Below, in pieces: positions 8,398 through 17,068 of a stretch of DNA of 64,000 nt. The position numbers and the translations under genes are program-made. This DNA comes from a virus. Where the stretch lies: positions 62,001 to 126,000 of IMG/VR virus record IMGVR_UViG_3300046804_004848; one strand, written 5' to 3'. The notes beneath the pieces are model-generated. The model saw only the letters and a program-made list of their open reading frames with translations. It was not told the origin of the DNA and did not search any database. Numbering within the stretch: the stretch's first letter is position 1; each line of letters begins with the position of its first letter.

Positions 8398-8711
8398 TCA
8401 TCTACCTCTAGTTTAATTTGTAGTGGAAAACCATTAGAACGTGCTTCCATAGTCACTTCAATGCCTTTTTGTTCAGCAATTTCATACGGTAACACAGCAA
8501 CTACAGCACTGCCTGATTCATGTATATTATTAGTAATATCTATCGCAGTTTCTGCAGTGTATTGAAAATGGCTAATTAAAGTTGCAACAACAAATTCCAT
8601 GGTTGTAACACTATCATTGATGTAAATAATTTTATATAAAGGTGGTTGTGCCAACTTCATATTGGGTTTAATTCTTGTTTTTACATCACTTTTAGTATCA
8701 ATTTTAGCCAT
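8394..8711 (-). CDS. clpS: ClpS adaptor protein
   Basis: 105 residues, the normal length. The core PLYKIIYINDSVTTMEFVV corresponds to the N-degron pocket region; the second Asp of the usual NDD is Ser here. His in NNIHESGSAVV is the conserved pocket His, and IAEQKGIEVTMEARSNGFPL matches the C-terminal half. ClpS delivers N-degron substrates to ClpAP and blocks tagged substrates there. The phage has ClpP and ClpX but no ClpA in view, so it would use host ClpA or divert it. Transcription follows hsp20 on the minus strand. Confidence 0.92.
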   Translation of the reverse strand: MAKIDTKSDVKTRIKPNMKLAQPPLYKIIYINDSVTTMEFVVATLISHFQYTAETAIDITNNIHESGSAVVAVLPYEIAEQKGIEVTMEARSNGFPLQIKLEVDD

Positions 8712-8736
8712 ATATATTCCTCTTAAATGTGAGAGG

Positions 8737-8758
8737 ACAGCGTAGCAAACTACGCTGT
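8737..8758. terminator. hairpin between hsp20 and clpS
   Basis: ACAGCGTAG, loop CAAA, CTACGCTGT: a perfect 9-bp stem. No T-run follows on the minus strand, so it may act as an mRNA-stability or processing hairpin rather than a terminator. Confidence 0.5.
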
Positions 8759-8780
8759 TTACTCTGTATTTATTATTTTA

Positions 8781-9230
8781 TCACTTTGTATACGTGATTG
8801 CAATAGATTTTGGTTTCTTTTCTTCAGGAACTTTACGCTCTAGCGTAACACTTAAGATACCATTTTCTTGTATGGCACTAGTTACTTCAACATATTCAGC
8901 AATAGGCCATGAACGCTCAAATGAACGTGAGCCAATACCTTGATGAATATATTTGGTTTCTTGACCCTCTACTGTAGCAACTTGTCGCTTACCTTTAATA
9001 ATTAAGCTACGATTATGTACAGTAATATCAATTTCACCCTCTTTGAATCCTGCTACCGCAAGTTCAACAATATACTTGTCATCAGTTACTTCAATGACAT
9101 TGTATGGTGGGTAATTGGTAGTGATAGTTCCTTCATGTAAACGTGAAAGTTCATCAAACATACGGTCAAAACCAATACCAAATTTTGTGATTGTAGGAAT
9201 ATCAAACGAACGAAGTGTAAGATTTGTCAT
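8781..9230 (-). CDS. small heat shock protein (Hsp20/IbpA family)
   Basis: 149 residues with a complete alpha-crystallin domain: PPYNVIEVTDDKYIVELAVAG (landmark start near residue 41), GKRQ, IHQGIGSRSFERSWPI, and the closing NGILSVTLERKVPE. The C-terminal IAI in KSIAITY is the I-x-I motif used for oligomer assembly. It holds unfolding proteins for refolding or degradation. Neighbouring ClpS and the nearby ClpX suggest a protein quality-control module. Hsp20 proteins are frequent in T4-like marine phages. Confidence 0.95.
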   Translation of the reverse strand: MTNLTLRSFDIPTITKFGIGFDRMFDELSRLHEGTITTNYPPYNVIEVTDDKYIVELAVAGFKEGEIDITVHNRSLIIKGKRQVATVEGQETKYIHQGIGSRSFERSWPIAEYVEVTSAIQENGILSVTLERKVPEEKKPKSIAITYTK

Positions 9231-9330
9231 GTTATTTCTCCTTTATTTAAGCAAGATGACATTTGAATGTAGACCCAACCATTGGCATCTACATTAATAT
9301 ATATTTTACATTTTTTCGCAATATATGCTA

Positions 9331-10443
9331 TTATTTTTGGATAAACACATCATTGATTTGACGGTTTACTCTGATAAATGTAGTGCATTTAGGTAGTTGT
9401 TTAAGATTAGCTGCGCCAACATAGGTACACGTGCTGCGTAAGCCACCTAATATATCAAGTACAGTATTTTTAACTTGTCCTTTATAAGGTATTTCTACTG
9501 TACGTCCTTCGCTAGAACGATACTCTGCTACACCACCATGTGTTTTATTCATAGCAGTATCGCTACTCATGCCATAAAATTGTACGAATTTTTTAATGTC
9601 TAACATTGGTTCCATTTCATGGCTATGAGTATTATCATCATTCCAAACTGTAAGTGGATTAATTTCTGATGTATTATAATATTTTGTAATAACTTCTCCA
9701 CCACCTTCATCGTGTCCACCAAACATGCCACCTAACATTACAAAATCTGCTCCTGCACCAAAAGCCTTTGCAACATCCCCAGGACAAGTACACCCTCCAT
9801 CAGCAATAATATGTCCACCAAGACCATGAGCGGCATCTGCACATTCAATAATTGCACTAAGTTGAGGATAACCCACACCTGTTTGTACCCTAGTAGTGCA
9901 AACACTGCCTGGACCAATCCCCACTTTCACAATATCTGCTCCACGTAATATTAACTCCTGTGTCATATCTGCTGTAACTACATTACCTGCAATAATTGTT
10001 TTATCAGGCCAACGTGTTCTAACTTGTTCTACAAAGTCACCAAAATGTTCACTATACCCATTGGCTACATCAATACAAATAAATTGAGCACCAATACCTG
10101 TGATAATAGTGTTTAAGTTACGAAAATCTTCTTCACTAGTTCCTGTACTAACAGCATAATCATCTTTGTTTACATTAAATTCAGAAAAATTTTCAATGTC
10201 TTTGTTATAGGTTTTAATAAGGCAGGTAAATAACCTATGTTGACTTAATGTTTCTGCCATTTTTAAAGTGCCAACACCATCCATATTAGCAGCCATAATA
10301 GGAATACCTTCGTATTCATAACGGCTGTGTTTAAACCTATAAAATCTTAGCAAATCTACTTCTTTACGACTTGATAGTGTGCTTCGCTTTGGACGAATCA
10401 ATACATCCTTGAAATCAAGTAAGATTTCATTTTCAATTCTCAT
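9331..10443 (-). CDS. guaC: GMP reductase
   Basis: 370 residues that follow enterobacterial GuaC almost throughout: [48 protein letters not shown] with catalytic Cys182, [20 protein letters not shown], and TFIRVNRQ near the end. GuaC reduces GMP to IMP with NADPH, feeding purine salvage. It is ~23 residues longer than E. coli GuaC; the extra residues lie after GGHDEGGGE (about residues 255-280). The absence of CBS domains and the overall match separate it from IMP dehydrogenase. Confidence 0.95.
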   Translation of the reverse strand: MRIENEILLDFKDVLIRPKRSTLSSRKEVDLLRFYRFKHSRYEYEGIPIMAANMDGVGTLKMAETLSQHRLFTCLIKTYNKDIENFSEFNVNKDDYAVSTGTSEEDFRNLNTIITGIGAQFICIDVANGYSEHFGDFVEQVRTRWPDKTIIAGNVVTADMTQELILRGADIVKVGIGPGSVCTTRVQTGVGYPQLSAIIECADAAHGLGGHIIADGGCTCPGDVAKAFGAGADFVMLGGMFGGHDEGGGEVITKYYNTSEINPLTVWNDDNTHSHEMEPMLDIKKFVQFYGMSSDTAMNKTHGGVAEYRSSEGRTVEIPYKGQVKNTVLDILGGLRSTCTYVGAANLKQLPKCTTFIRVNRQINDVFIQK

Positions 10444-10453
10444 GGGATTCCTT

Positions 10454-10654
10454 TTAAATAATTAAAAACATTAGAAAAAATGCTGATATTAATAAGAACA
10501 ATACACCAACTTCTTCACGAATATCTAGTTCTTTGTTAATTTGTTCTATATCTTGTGGTGGCATACTCATTTTAACCTGTGGGTCAACATTCCATCGTGA
10601 ACTTGAAAGTGTAACCACTCCTGCAATAAAAAATACTACAAAAAATATAATCAT
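10454..10654 (-). CDS. small membrane protein, two spans, 66 aa
   Basis: 66 residues with hydrophobic segments at about 2-16 ([15 protein letters not shown]) and 50-66 ([16 protein letters not shown]), joined by a polar loop. It lies between guaC and a homing endonuclease. Function unknown; the topology is compatible with a holin or an envelope factor, without direct support. Confidence 0.6.
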   Translation of the reverse strand: MIIFFVVFFIAGVVTLSSSRWNVDPQVKMSMPPQDIEQINKELDIREEVGVLFLLISAFFLMFLII

Positions 10655-10659
10655 AATGT

Positions 10660-11412
10660 TTAAATTTTATCTTTTATAAAATTAGATAAATCGCTTTCCC
10701 ATACAATTGTTACAGTATATCCCAATGATTCAAAATATTTTTGTCTTTGATAATCTTCATTCCATTTTTCCTTGGCTGTTTTTTTAAGTTGATGATGGTA
10801 GAAATCTGCGTGAAATATATTAGGATTACAATGCCAATAGTCACCATAAACTTCTATGATTGACATAGTTTCTTTGTTTACATAATCAGGCTTATACTTA
10901 CCTATTTTTATATTTGGTTGATAACTTGGTAAAATATTTTCTAAAAGTTTTTCTTTTTTACTTCTAGACGATTGCTTTGCTAATTCAAACGCACATGTAA
11001 CTCCGTATTTTTCTAATACAGTTTTATCTCTTTTTGAATAATATTCTGACTTATGTTTTTTGCCAAAAAAGGGCTGTAATTCTGTGGGCAATTCTTTATT
11101 CCAAGGTATTTGTAATCCAACGGCATTTTTATTCCATGGAACTCTTCCTTTACATGCATTAGATAAATTCTTGATCCACGATTCTCTATTTTCCTCTCTA
11201 GTTTTGTATCTACAAGAATTCCAAATTCTAGATTCTTTCATTTCTGGATTTCTTTTCCAATGTAATTGTGCTGAACAAGATTTGGAACAACATTCAGTCG
11301 CAGATCTTTTAACAAAATTATCGCACATTGGGCACTGCTTATGACCTTTTTGATACCCACTCTTATTATCTTTTCTTAAAGATATTCCACATCCACATTT
11401 ACAAATATTCAT
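10660..11412 (-). CDS. homing-endonuclease-like protein (Vsr/PD-(D/E)XK type nuclease domain)
   Basis: 250 residues. The N-terminus has Cys clusters (CKCGCG, CPMCDN, CCSKSC), probably zinc-binding. The middle has repeated PWNK/FGKKH segments typical of DNA-binding modules in homing endonucleases. The C-terminus has KYKPDYVN, then IIEVYGDYWHCNP, and ends YFESLGYTVTIVWESDL, the pattern of a Vsr-like nuclease. It stands free between iscU and a small membrane gene, so it is best read as a mobile free-standing endonuclease. It is moderately AT-rich like its surroundings. Confidence 0.75.
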   Translation of the reverse strand: MNICKCGCGISLRKDNKSGYQKGHKQCPMCDNFVKRSATECCSKSCSAQLHWKRNPEMKESRIWNSCRYKTREENRESWIKNLSNACKGRVPWNKNAVGLQIPWNKELPTELQPFFGKKHKSEYYSKRDKTVLEKYGVTCAFELAKQSSRSKKEKLLENILPSYQPNIKIGKYKPDYVNKETMSIIEVYGDYWHCNPNIFHADFYHHQLKKTAKEKWNEDYQRQKYFESLGYTVTIVWESDLSNFIKDKI

Positions 11413-11438
11413 AACTTTATTTATTAAAGTTATTTGTT

Positions 11439-11825
11439 CTATGTTAGATTATGTTTTTTCTTGTAATCTGCTATTGCGGCTTCTATAGCAGACTCAGCCA
11501 AAATTGAACAATGAATCTTCAATGGCGGGAGTGCGAGTTCCTCTGCAATTTTCGTATTCTTGATAGACGTTGCTTCGTCCAAAGTTTTACCCTTAACCCA
11601 CTCCGTAACCAACGAACTACTTGCAATCGCTGAGCCACATCCATACGTCTTAAAACGTGCATCTGTAATAACACCATCTTCATTCACCTTAATTTGAAGT
11701 TTCATTACATCACCGCAAGCAGGTGCCCCAACCATACCTGTACCAATGGAAGTATCAGACTTATCAAAACTGCCCACATTTCTTGGATTTTCATAATGAT
11801 CAATAACCTGTTCACTGTATGCCAT
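11439..11825 (-). CDS. iscU: IscU iron-sulfur cluster scaffold protein
   Basis: 128 residues, full length. All three cluster-ligand cysteines are present: Cys37 in GAPACGD, Cys63 in YGCGSA and Cys106 in KIHCS, with Asp39 also kept. LPPLKIHCSILAE carries the HscA-recognition motif (LPPVK in bacteria). It assembles Fe-S clusters from IscS-derived sulfur. It is very close to bacterial IscU and by eye more GC-rich than its neighbours, both consistent with recent acquisition from a host. No IscS, HscA or IscA lies in the window, so it would work with host partners. Confidence 0.95.
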   Translation of the reverse strand: MAYSEQVIDHYENPRNVGSFDKSDTSIGTGMVGAPACGDVMKLQIKVNEDGVITDARFKTYGCGSAIASSSLVTEWVKGKTLDEATSIKNTKIAEELALPPLKIHCSILAESAIEAAIADYKKKHNLT

Positions 11826-11967
11826 CTTTTTTCTCCATGGGTATTGTAGTTTCTAAATTTTCTTGTCTTGGAGGATTATCGTTATACTTAGTTAAAAAAT
11901 TCTGCCACGCCTCTTCTTCTTCGGGACTTACTTCAATTTCCATCCATTTTAGGTGACTATCGTTCAT
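11812..11967 (-). CDS. small acidic protein, 51 aa
   Basis: A 51-residue protein (MNDSHLKWMEIEVSPEEEEAW...) that overlaps the iscU start by 14 nt in another frame. Its ribosome binding site is TAGAGGTGTGGT. It sits between rpsU and iscU in the same transcription direction. No domain is recognised. Confidence 0.6.
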   Translation of the reverse strand: MNDSHLKWMEIEVSPEEEEAWQNFLTKYNDNPPRQENLETTIPMEKKDGIQ

Positions 11968-11976
11968 ACCACACCT

Positions 11977-12186
11977 CTAATAAAGTTTTGTAGGTAATTC
12001 CTGTGTACGTAAATATTTTTTCCAACGACTTACTGCTTTGCCTCTAGCAATTTTTCTAGCGATGCTAGGTTTAGTATACTCTTGACGATCACGTAATTCT
12101 TGCATAATACCACTTTCAAGAACTTTCTTCTTGAATTTTCTTATGCCACTTTCAAATGACTGTCCTTCACGTATTACAACTTTCAT
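11977..12186 (-). CDS. rpsU: ribosomal protein bS21
   Basis: 69 residues, the usual length. It shows the S21 pattern: REGQSFESGIRKFKKKV, ELRDRQEYTKPS, a basic KIARGKA and the C-terminal TKLY (TRLY in E. coli). bS21 sits at the platform of the 30S subunit near the anti-Shine-Dalgarno and affects initiation. Its ATG overlaps the clpX stop as ATGA, so the two are translationally coupled. bS21 is among the ribosomal proteins known to be carried by phages; a phage copy could bias ribosomes toward phage mRNAs (inference). Confidence 0.95.
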   Translation of the reverse strand: MKVVIREGQSFESGIRKFKKKVLESGIMQELRDRQEYTKPSIARKIARGKAVSRWKKYLRTQELPTKLY

Positions 12187-13436
12187 TTCTTTCCTTTTTT
12201 CAATAAGGTTCCAAGATAAGATTCTGCTTTAGGTTCCCAAAGTTTATTTAGCAAATTTGGGTCAACAACATGACTTTTATCTATGATAATTTTTTGACCT
12301 TTTAAAAACTTAGTATAAAACATAACCTTAAGTAGCACACGCTCAATTTCACTTTGTAAACCACGTGCACCTGTTTTTAATTCTAAACAATTTTCAGCAA
12401 TTTGTTCAATGGCATCTGCTGTAAAACTTAACTCTATTTCATCCAAACTTAACAAATACTGATATTGCTCAATAAAATTGTTTTTAACTTTAGTCAAAAT
12501 TTGAACCAATTGTTCTTTAGTCAGTTCGTTAATAGAAACACGACATGTAAACCTACCTGTAAACTCAGGAATCATACCAAACTTGGTTAAATCATCAGGT
12601 GAAACTTGCGATAATATATGATCCATAGAAGCACTTTGTCCAACCATCGCAGAAAAACCAATACTATTACCATGCAATCTACGTGAAATAATATCGCTTA
12701 ATCCAACAAAAGCACCACCTGATATAAACAATATGTTTTTAGTATTGACTTCTAACATATCATTACTTGGATGTTTTCTTTTACCAAGCTGTGGTACTCT
12801 ACAAACAGTACCCTCTACAATTTTTAATAGTGCTTGTTGTACACCTTCTCCACTAACATCACGTGTAATACTTGCGCTTTCGCTTTTTCGTGCAATTTTA
12901 TCAACTTCATCTACAAAAATAATACCACGCTCTGCTCGCTCAATATCACCATCAGCAGCAGCTACTAATCGTTGTATCATACTTTCAACATCATCACCAA
13001 CATAACCTGCTTCAGTTAATGATGTGGCATCAGCAATAACAAATGGCACATCTAAATATTTTGCTACTGTTTTAGCCATTAGTGTCTTGCCACCCCCGCT
13101 TGCTCCGAGAATAAGTACATTGGCTTTTTGTATTTCTAACTCTTTAGTTTCTGCTGTGATGCGTTTGTAATGATTAGATACTGCCACACTAAGTAACATT
13201 TTGGCATTATCTTGTCCAATGATATATTGGTCTAAAAATGTTTTAATGTCATCAGCATAAAAACTTATTTTACGTGGTGAATCATCCTCAAGTGGTTCAT
13301 CATCCTTGAGCAAATCATTACATAAATCAACACAATCACTACATATTGCAGTGCCTTCACCGACAATAAGTTTCTTGACAACATTTTTATGTTTGCCACA
13401 AAAACTACACTCTTGAAAATGATAAACTTCACCCAT
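12183..13436 (-). CDS. clpX: ClpX ATP-dependent unfoldase
   Basis: 417 residues, complete. The zinc-binding domain has Cys10, Cys13, Cys32 and Cys35. Walker A is GASGGGKT (111-118), the pore loop GYVGDDVES (144-152), Walker B IIFVDE (172-177). The RKH loop that binds ssrA tags is at 220-222, and the ClpP-docking IGF loop at 259-261. KTGARGLQSEIE is the sensor-2 region. ClpX unfolds tagged proteins and feeds them to ClpP. With both the tag loop and the docking loop intact it should work with the phage ClpP at 5529-6125 and with the phage tmRNA tag. It is coupled to rpsU. Confidence 0.97.
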   Translation of the reverse strand: MGEVYHFQECSFCGKHKNVVKKLIVGEGTAICSDCVDLCNDLLKDDEPLEDDSPRKISFYADDIKTFLDQYIIGQDNAKMLLSVAVSNHYKRITAETKELEIQKANVLILGASGGGKTLMAKTVAKYLDVPFVIADATSLTEAGYVGDDVESMIQRLVAAADGDIERAERGIIFVDEVDKIARKSESASITRDVSGEGVQQALLKIVEGTVCRVPQLGKRKHPSNDMLEVNTKNILFISGGAFVGLSDIISRRLHGNSIGFSAMVGQSASMDHILSQVSPDDLTKFGMIPEFTGRFTCRVSINELTKEQLVQILTKVKNNFIEQYQYLLSLDEIELSFTADAIEQIAENCLELKTGARGLQSEIERVLLKVMFYTKFLKGQKIIIDKSHVVDPNLLNKLWEPKAESYLGTLLKKGKK

Positions 13437-13444
13437 ATTTTTAC

Positions 13445-14557
13445 TTATCTTCCTACACAGTTACGCACAGCTTTTGTTTCTAAACGTTGATAATTTTTCA
13501 AATTATGTAAGTCAGTATTGTTTAAATTAACTACATAAGACTTAGTTTCCCAACGGTCGCCCCTTATCAATCCTGTGTTACTTCCTTGCAACATAACATT
13601 GTTTACTTCAATGTTCATGTCACATAATTGCAACAACACATTATTTGCTGCATCTACAAAACTAAATTGTATACCGCTACGTGAACTTGCAAATGTATTA
13701 ACTAACTCTTTGTAGTTACCCTCGTTTAGAGTAATTAAATCTGATTCACCTATTATATTACCATTTTGTCGCATAGTAAGTTTTACTGAGCGAATACCAT
13801 TACTGTTTCTTGCCATATGTATAGCACAAGATGTATCTATGCGTGTGCCATCACTACAACGACTATCAAAAACATTTAACAATTGTGGTTTTACTTTAAT
13901 TGAATCTAATAATGACCACAAACCATGCATAAATTTATAGCTAAATTTGTATTCGTAATTAATCCTAAGAAAAGATTGACGATTGTTTACACCACTTTCT
14001 AAATTTTGTACTTTAATATCAAAAGCACCTTCAGGATAAAAATTAAAATATGCCTTGATTAAATTATCTTGTGTCTGTCTACTTTGTATGAGTGATTGTA
14101 TAGCAGCTTGATGTTGGTCACCTTGAATGCTTTCCATTTTATTGCTATCACCTAATATTCTACCATCAATACTATTAGGTGAGGTTGTAACATCCATTTC
14201 TATACTGTAACGTCTTTGCGCAACACGATTGTAAAATTCATCAGTGGCTAGAATTGTGTAGTTTTTAACGTAACAACTACTGCTTGAAACAACACGGTCA
14301 GTTGCCAAACGTCCATTGATAGAACTACGGTCACTTATTACACTACTCCCCCATGTTTGATTACAAGCTTCTCTAAACGCACCTTGTCTTGCACTTTCAG
14401 GTGAATCTGCCTCTACTTTAACTCTAATTTTTTGTGTTGGTGGGTTATTAGGTAAATTTTCAATGACAAATTTAGTGACGCTAACGATAGTCCATGTATC
14501 AGTGGCACAAACTATCGTAGGCATTGTAAGTAGCAATCCTGCAAGAAACCTTTTCAT
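13445..14557 (-). CDS. exported protein of unknown function, 370 aa
   Basis: 370 residues with a clear signal peptide (MKRFLAGLLLTMPTIVCA, cleavage likely after residue 18 before TDTW). The mature part has several Cys pairs, which suits the periplasm. It follows a lipoprotein gene by 1 nt, downstream of the promoter at 15275-15303, so the pair is expressed as an early operon. I recognise no domain. An envelope-modifying or superinfection-exclusion role is possible. Confidence 0.7.
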   Translation of the reverse strand: MKRFLAGLLLTMPTIVCATDTWTIVSVTKFVIENLPNNPPTQKIRVKVEADSPESARQGAFREACNQTWGSSVISDRSSINGRLATDRVVSSSSCYVKNYTILATDEFYNRVAQRRYSIEMDVTTSPNSIDGRILGDSNKMESIQGDQHQAAIQSLIQSRQTQDNLIKAYFNFYPEGAFDIKVQNLESGVNNRQSFLRINYEYKFSYKFMHGLWSLLDSIKVKPQLLNVFDSRCSDGTRIDTSCAIHMARNSNGIRSVKLTMRQNGNIIGESDLITLNEGNYKELVNTFASSRSGIQFSFVDAANNVLLQLCDMNIEVNNVMLQGSNTGLIRGDRWETKSYVVNLNNTDLHNLKNYQRLETKAVRNCVGR

Positions 14558-14558
14558 A

Positions 14559-15242
14559 TTATCGGCTCATCATACGACGAACATCTTGAATGTCGCCTGT
14601 ATGTCTTGCATCCCAACGATAAACAACGCTTACTACTTTTCCTCCATCAAGTACAGCGTTATCAACCAAACGCAATCCACTTAGAATACCTTTGTTATTG
14701 GTACGGATAAAATTATTCATAGTGGTAGCAATTTCTACTGCATCATTGCGTGTAGCAACGTTGACATTTTGTGGTGAACCTGCTGCTTGGGTAGGTTTAC
14801 CTTCAACATCAATGTCACTGATTGATACGTTTTGATTATCGTAATTACTTGCAATACGATTAGTTTTTTGGTCACGACCACGCTCAAGCGATTTACTAAT
14901 CATGTTTACACTAGTATCACTTGCTACAGTTTCTTTCCAAATAAAATCTATTAGTTTCTTCTTAGCATCAAGTTCTGCGACCTTGTACGCACTTTCTGTT
15001 GCGCTTGGGCTGTTACCCCAAACAGGAGCATATCCTGTTACTTCAATAGCTTTAATATCACGGAAAAACATACTGTATTCAACTTTTACACCACGTCTTT
15101 TAAAATCTTGTGTAACACGTTGCTCGCTTATTGCGGTTTGTTCGCCGCTGCGGATGCCTGGGTCGCTGAGCATTTTAGTTGCGGTTGAACATCCACCCAT
15201 GAACACAGTAAGTACAGCCATAGCTAAAAGACTTTTTTTCAT
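14559..15242 (-). CDS. lipoprotein, LPP20-like
   Basis: 227 residues. Signal peptide with lipobox (MKKSLLAMAVLTVFMGGC), so lipidation at Cys18. The segment from GYAPVWGNSPSATESAYK through AELDAKKKLIDFIWKE resembles LPP20-type lipoproteins (a repeated Ala-rich helix pattern). It heads a two-gene unit with the exported protein at 13445-14557 and has a strong early promoter. Likely located at the outer or inner membrane, facing the periplasm. Confidence 0.75.
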   Translation of the reverse strand: MKKSLLAMAVLTVFMGGCSTATKMLSDPGIRSGEQTAISEQRVTQDFKRRGVKVEYSMFFRDIKAIEVTGYAPVWGNSPSATESAYKVAELDAKKKLIDFIWKETVASDTSVNMISKSLERGRDQKTNRIASNYDNQNVSISDIDVEGKPTQAAGSPQNVNVATRNDAVEIATTMNNFIRTNNKGILSGLRLVDNAVLDGGKVVSVVYRWDARHTGDIQDVRRMMSR

Positions 15243-15274
15243 TTTTGCCTCACAAAAGTTTATAAGATAGGTGG

Positions 15275-15303
15275 AGTATACGTAATTTAAGATTTTTTGT
15301 CAA
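15275..15303 (-). promoter_or_regulatory. early sigma70 promoter
   Basis: TTGACA at 15303-15298, 17-bp spacer, TATACT at 15280-15275 on the minus strand, 33 nt before the lipoprotein start. It overlaps the final codons of the upstream membrane gene. Confidence 0.8.
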
Positions 15304-16858
15304 GTGATAAACGTGTTTCTATTTCTTCACGCTCTAAATCAGTCAATGAATCTATGTCTATACTGCCATTTTTAAGACATTCAATCAAATAATCTAGATA
15401 ACTTGCATCTGTTATATAGGTACTATTTTGTTGTTTATCCACAACAATCCACTTTTTGCCATTAAATTTAAATACAATATGTGGTATACGATCAATACGA
15501 ATAAATGTATCGCCACTAAGTGCTTCTTTTGGAAACTCTGTACCATAGTGTATTTCATTAGGCCATGGTTTGTCAGCAGGAAAAATCAAGTCAGGGCGTA
15601 AACCTTTTAATGCTGCCATGCTCGTACTTTTACCTTCAAACGAAACATATTCATCAGTAGACTTAAACAATGGTCGCAATTTGGTTACATTTTCAGTAAT
15701 AATTTCTTCATTATTGTTTTTTGTAAGTGGTACAGGTTTAAATTTAATTGAATCAACTTCACTCGTAGCAATTGTATTATCAGCAGTCAACGTAATATCA
15801 TCTATGGTTGGTTCAGGAACTGTAAGCTCAGTAACAGGTTGCTGCACAATAGATGGTGGTGTATATACTTGATGTGGGAAACGGATGCCTGGCACTTTGT
15901 CGTTCCAAGGTTTTGTTAAATAAACTTGTTCAACAGGTTTGGCTTCTTCTTTAACTTCTTCAATAACTTCAGGTACAGGTTCATCAGGTTGTACAGTGGC
16001 TTTAGGTTGGTCAATCTGACCGTCAGTCAATGCACTATCATCTTTTTCATGTTTTGGTTCATCTTCTTTACGTTTTTGTAAACGATCTTCTCGTTCCCAT
16101 TTAAGGGAATTATTAGCAGCAAGTATTAAAATAATAGCTAGTGGATCAAACACAGCTACAATTAATATTATAACCCAACGTACAGCACGTTCAAGCATAG
16201 TTGCGTCAGGATTATCATCATAAATTAATGCTGCTATGTACTTGATAGGTCCAACCTCTGCCTCTACTTGTCGTAATTGACTAGCTACAGGAGCACGTTG
16301 TTCATTTAATTCTTTAATTACATTTTGTGATTTTGCAATATCATTTTGTAACGCAGTACGTTCTTTTGCTTGTTGTCTGCGTATTGCTACTGCTCGTTCA
16401 GCATTTTGCTCAGTTGTACCACGTGATAACAATTGATCAACCTGACTATCCATCTGTTGCAATGCTTTTCTTGCAGTTTCTATATTATCACGCTCTGTTT
16501 TAATTTTTTCATCTAATAAAGCAACTTGTGCTGCAACATCACCTGTTGGTATGCCTTGGTCAATATGTGCTTTAGATAGATAACCAAAAATACCCATACT
16601 TGTCAAAAATGCTAACGCAATGACAGCAGTAGTTAGATAAGTTTTTATTACCCATCCTGAACGTTTCCAATACATGTGCAACCATACGGTAGTAGTGACT
16701 TTAGCAATTTCAAGTACACTACCCATGACAATAATGGATATAAAAGCACCTGCAAAAATGGCAGTTAATCCAATGATACTATAATATGCTGCTATAACAC
16801 TTATAGATAAAGCAACAAATAGTGTCCAACGACTATAGGTAAAAAAATCTCTGAGCAT
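15287..16858 (-). CDS. membrane protein with central coiled coil, 523 aa
   Basis: 523 residues. Hydrophobic segments lie at about 12-30, 32-52, 70-90 and, after a long coiled coil (about 105-205, LLDEKIKTERDNIETARKAL as landmark), a further span near 225-245 (VIILIVAVFDPLAIILILAA). The C-terminal half is an acidic, Pro-rich cytoplasmic tail. Similar proteins occur in T4-like marine phages without known function. It lies upstream of the exported/lipoprotein pair, so the three may form an envelope assembly. Confidence 0.7.
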   Translation of the reverse strand: MLRDFFTYSRWTLFVALSISVIAAYYSIIGLTAIFAGAFISIIVMGSVLEIAKVTTTVWLHMYWKRSGWVIKTYLTTAVIALAFLTSMGIFGYLSKAHIDQGIPTGDVAAQVALLDEKIKTERDNIETARKALQQMDSQVDQLLSRGTTEQNAERAVAIRRQQAKERTALQNDIAKSQNVIKELNEQRAPVASQLRQVEAEVGPIKYIAALIYDDNPDATMLERAVRWVIILIVAVFDPLAIILILAANNSLKWEREDRLQKRKEDEPKHEKDDSALTDGQIDQPKATVQPDEPVPEVIEEVKEEAKPVEQVYLTKPWNDKVPGIRFPHQVYTPPSIVQQPVTELTVPEPTIDDITLTADNTIATSEVDSIKFKPVPLTKNNNEEIITENVTKLRPLFKSTDEYVSFEGKSTSMAALKGLRPDLIFPADKPWPNEIHYGTEFPKEALSGDTFIRIDRIPHIVFKFNGKKWIVVDKQQNSTYITDASYLDYLIECLKNGSIDIDSLTDLEREEIETRLSLDKKS

Positions 16859-16864
16859 AGAATA

Positions 16865-17068
16865 TTATTTATCGGTTTTTTTACTGCAAAAACCGTACTT
16901 TCTTATACCATCGGCACACAATGCCGAGTTATCTGTGTGATAATATCGTAGTTCTTGTTGGGGTATAATATCTTTTTCAGAATAATTCTTGTCTAAAAAC
17001 AGTAATAAATTTCTAAATAATACAAGTATGATGCAAAAAAATATAAGTCTGTATAGATGTGAAATCAT
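16865..17068 (-). CDS. small membrane protein, 67 aa
   Basis: 67 residues with one hydrophobic span (about 6-25) and a polar tail containing two Cys (LCADGIRKYGFC). The tail could be periplasmic with a disulfide. It overlaps the upstream gene by 4 nt (ATGA type). Function unknown. Confidence 0.6.
   Translation of the reverse strand: MISHLYRLIFFCIILVLFRNLLLFLDKNYSEKDIIPQQELRYYHTDNSALCADGIRKYGFCSKKTDK

Noticed and set aside
8737-8758. A standard Rho-independent terminator after hsp20
   Set aside because: The stem is perfect but no T-run follows on the minus strand, so I list it only as a hairpin.
9331-10443. IMP dehydrogenase as an alternative to GMP reductase
   Set aside because: The sequence follows GuaC block by block, has no CBS domains and is of GuaC-like length.
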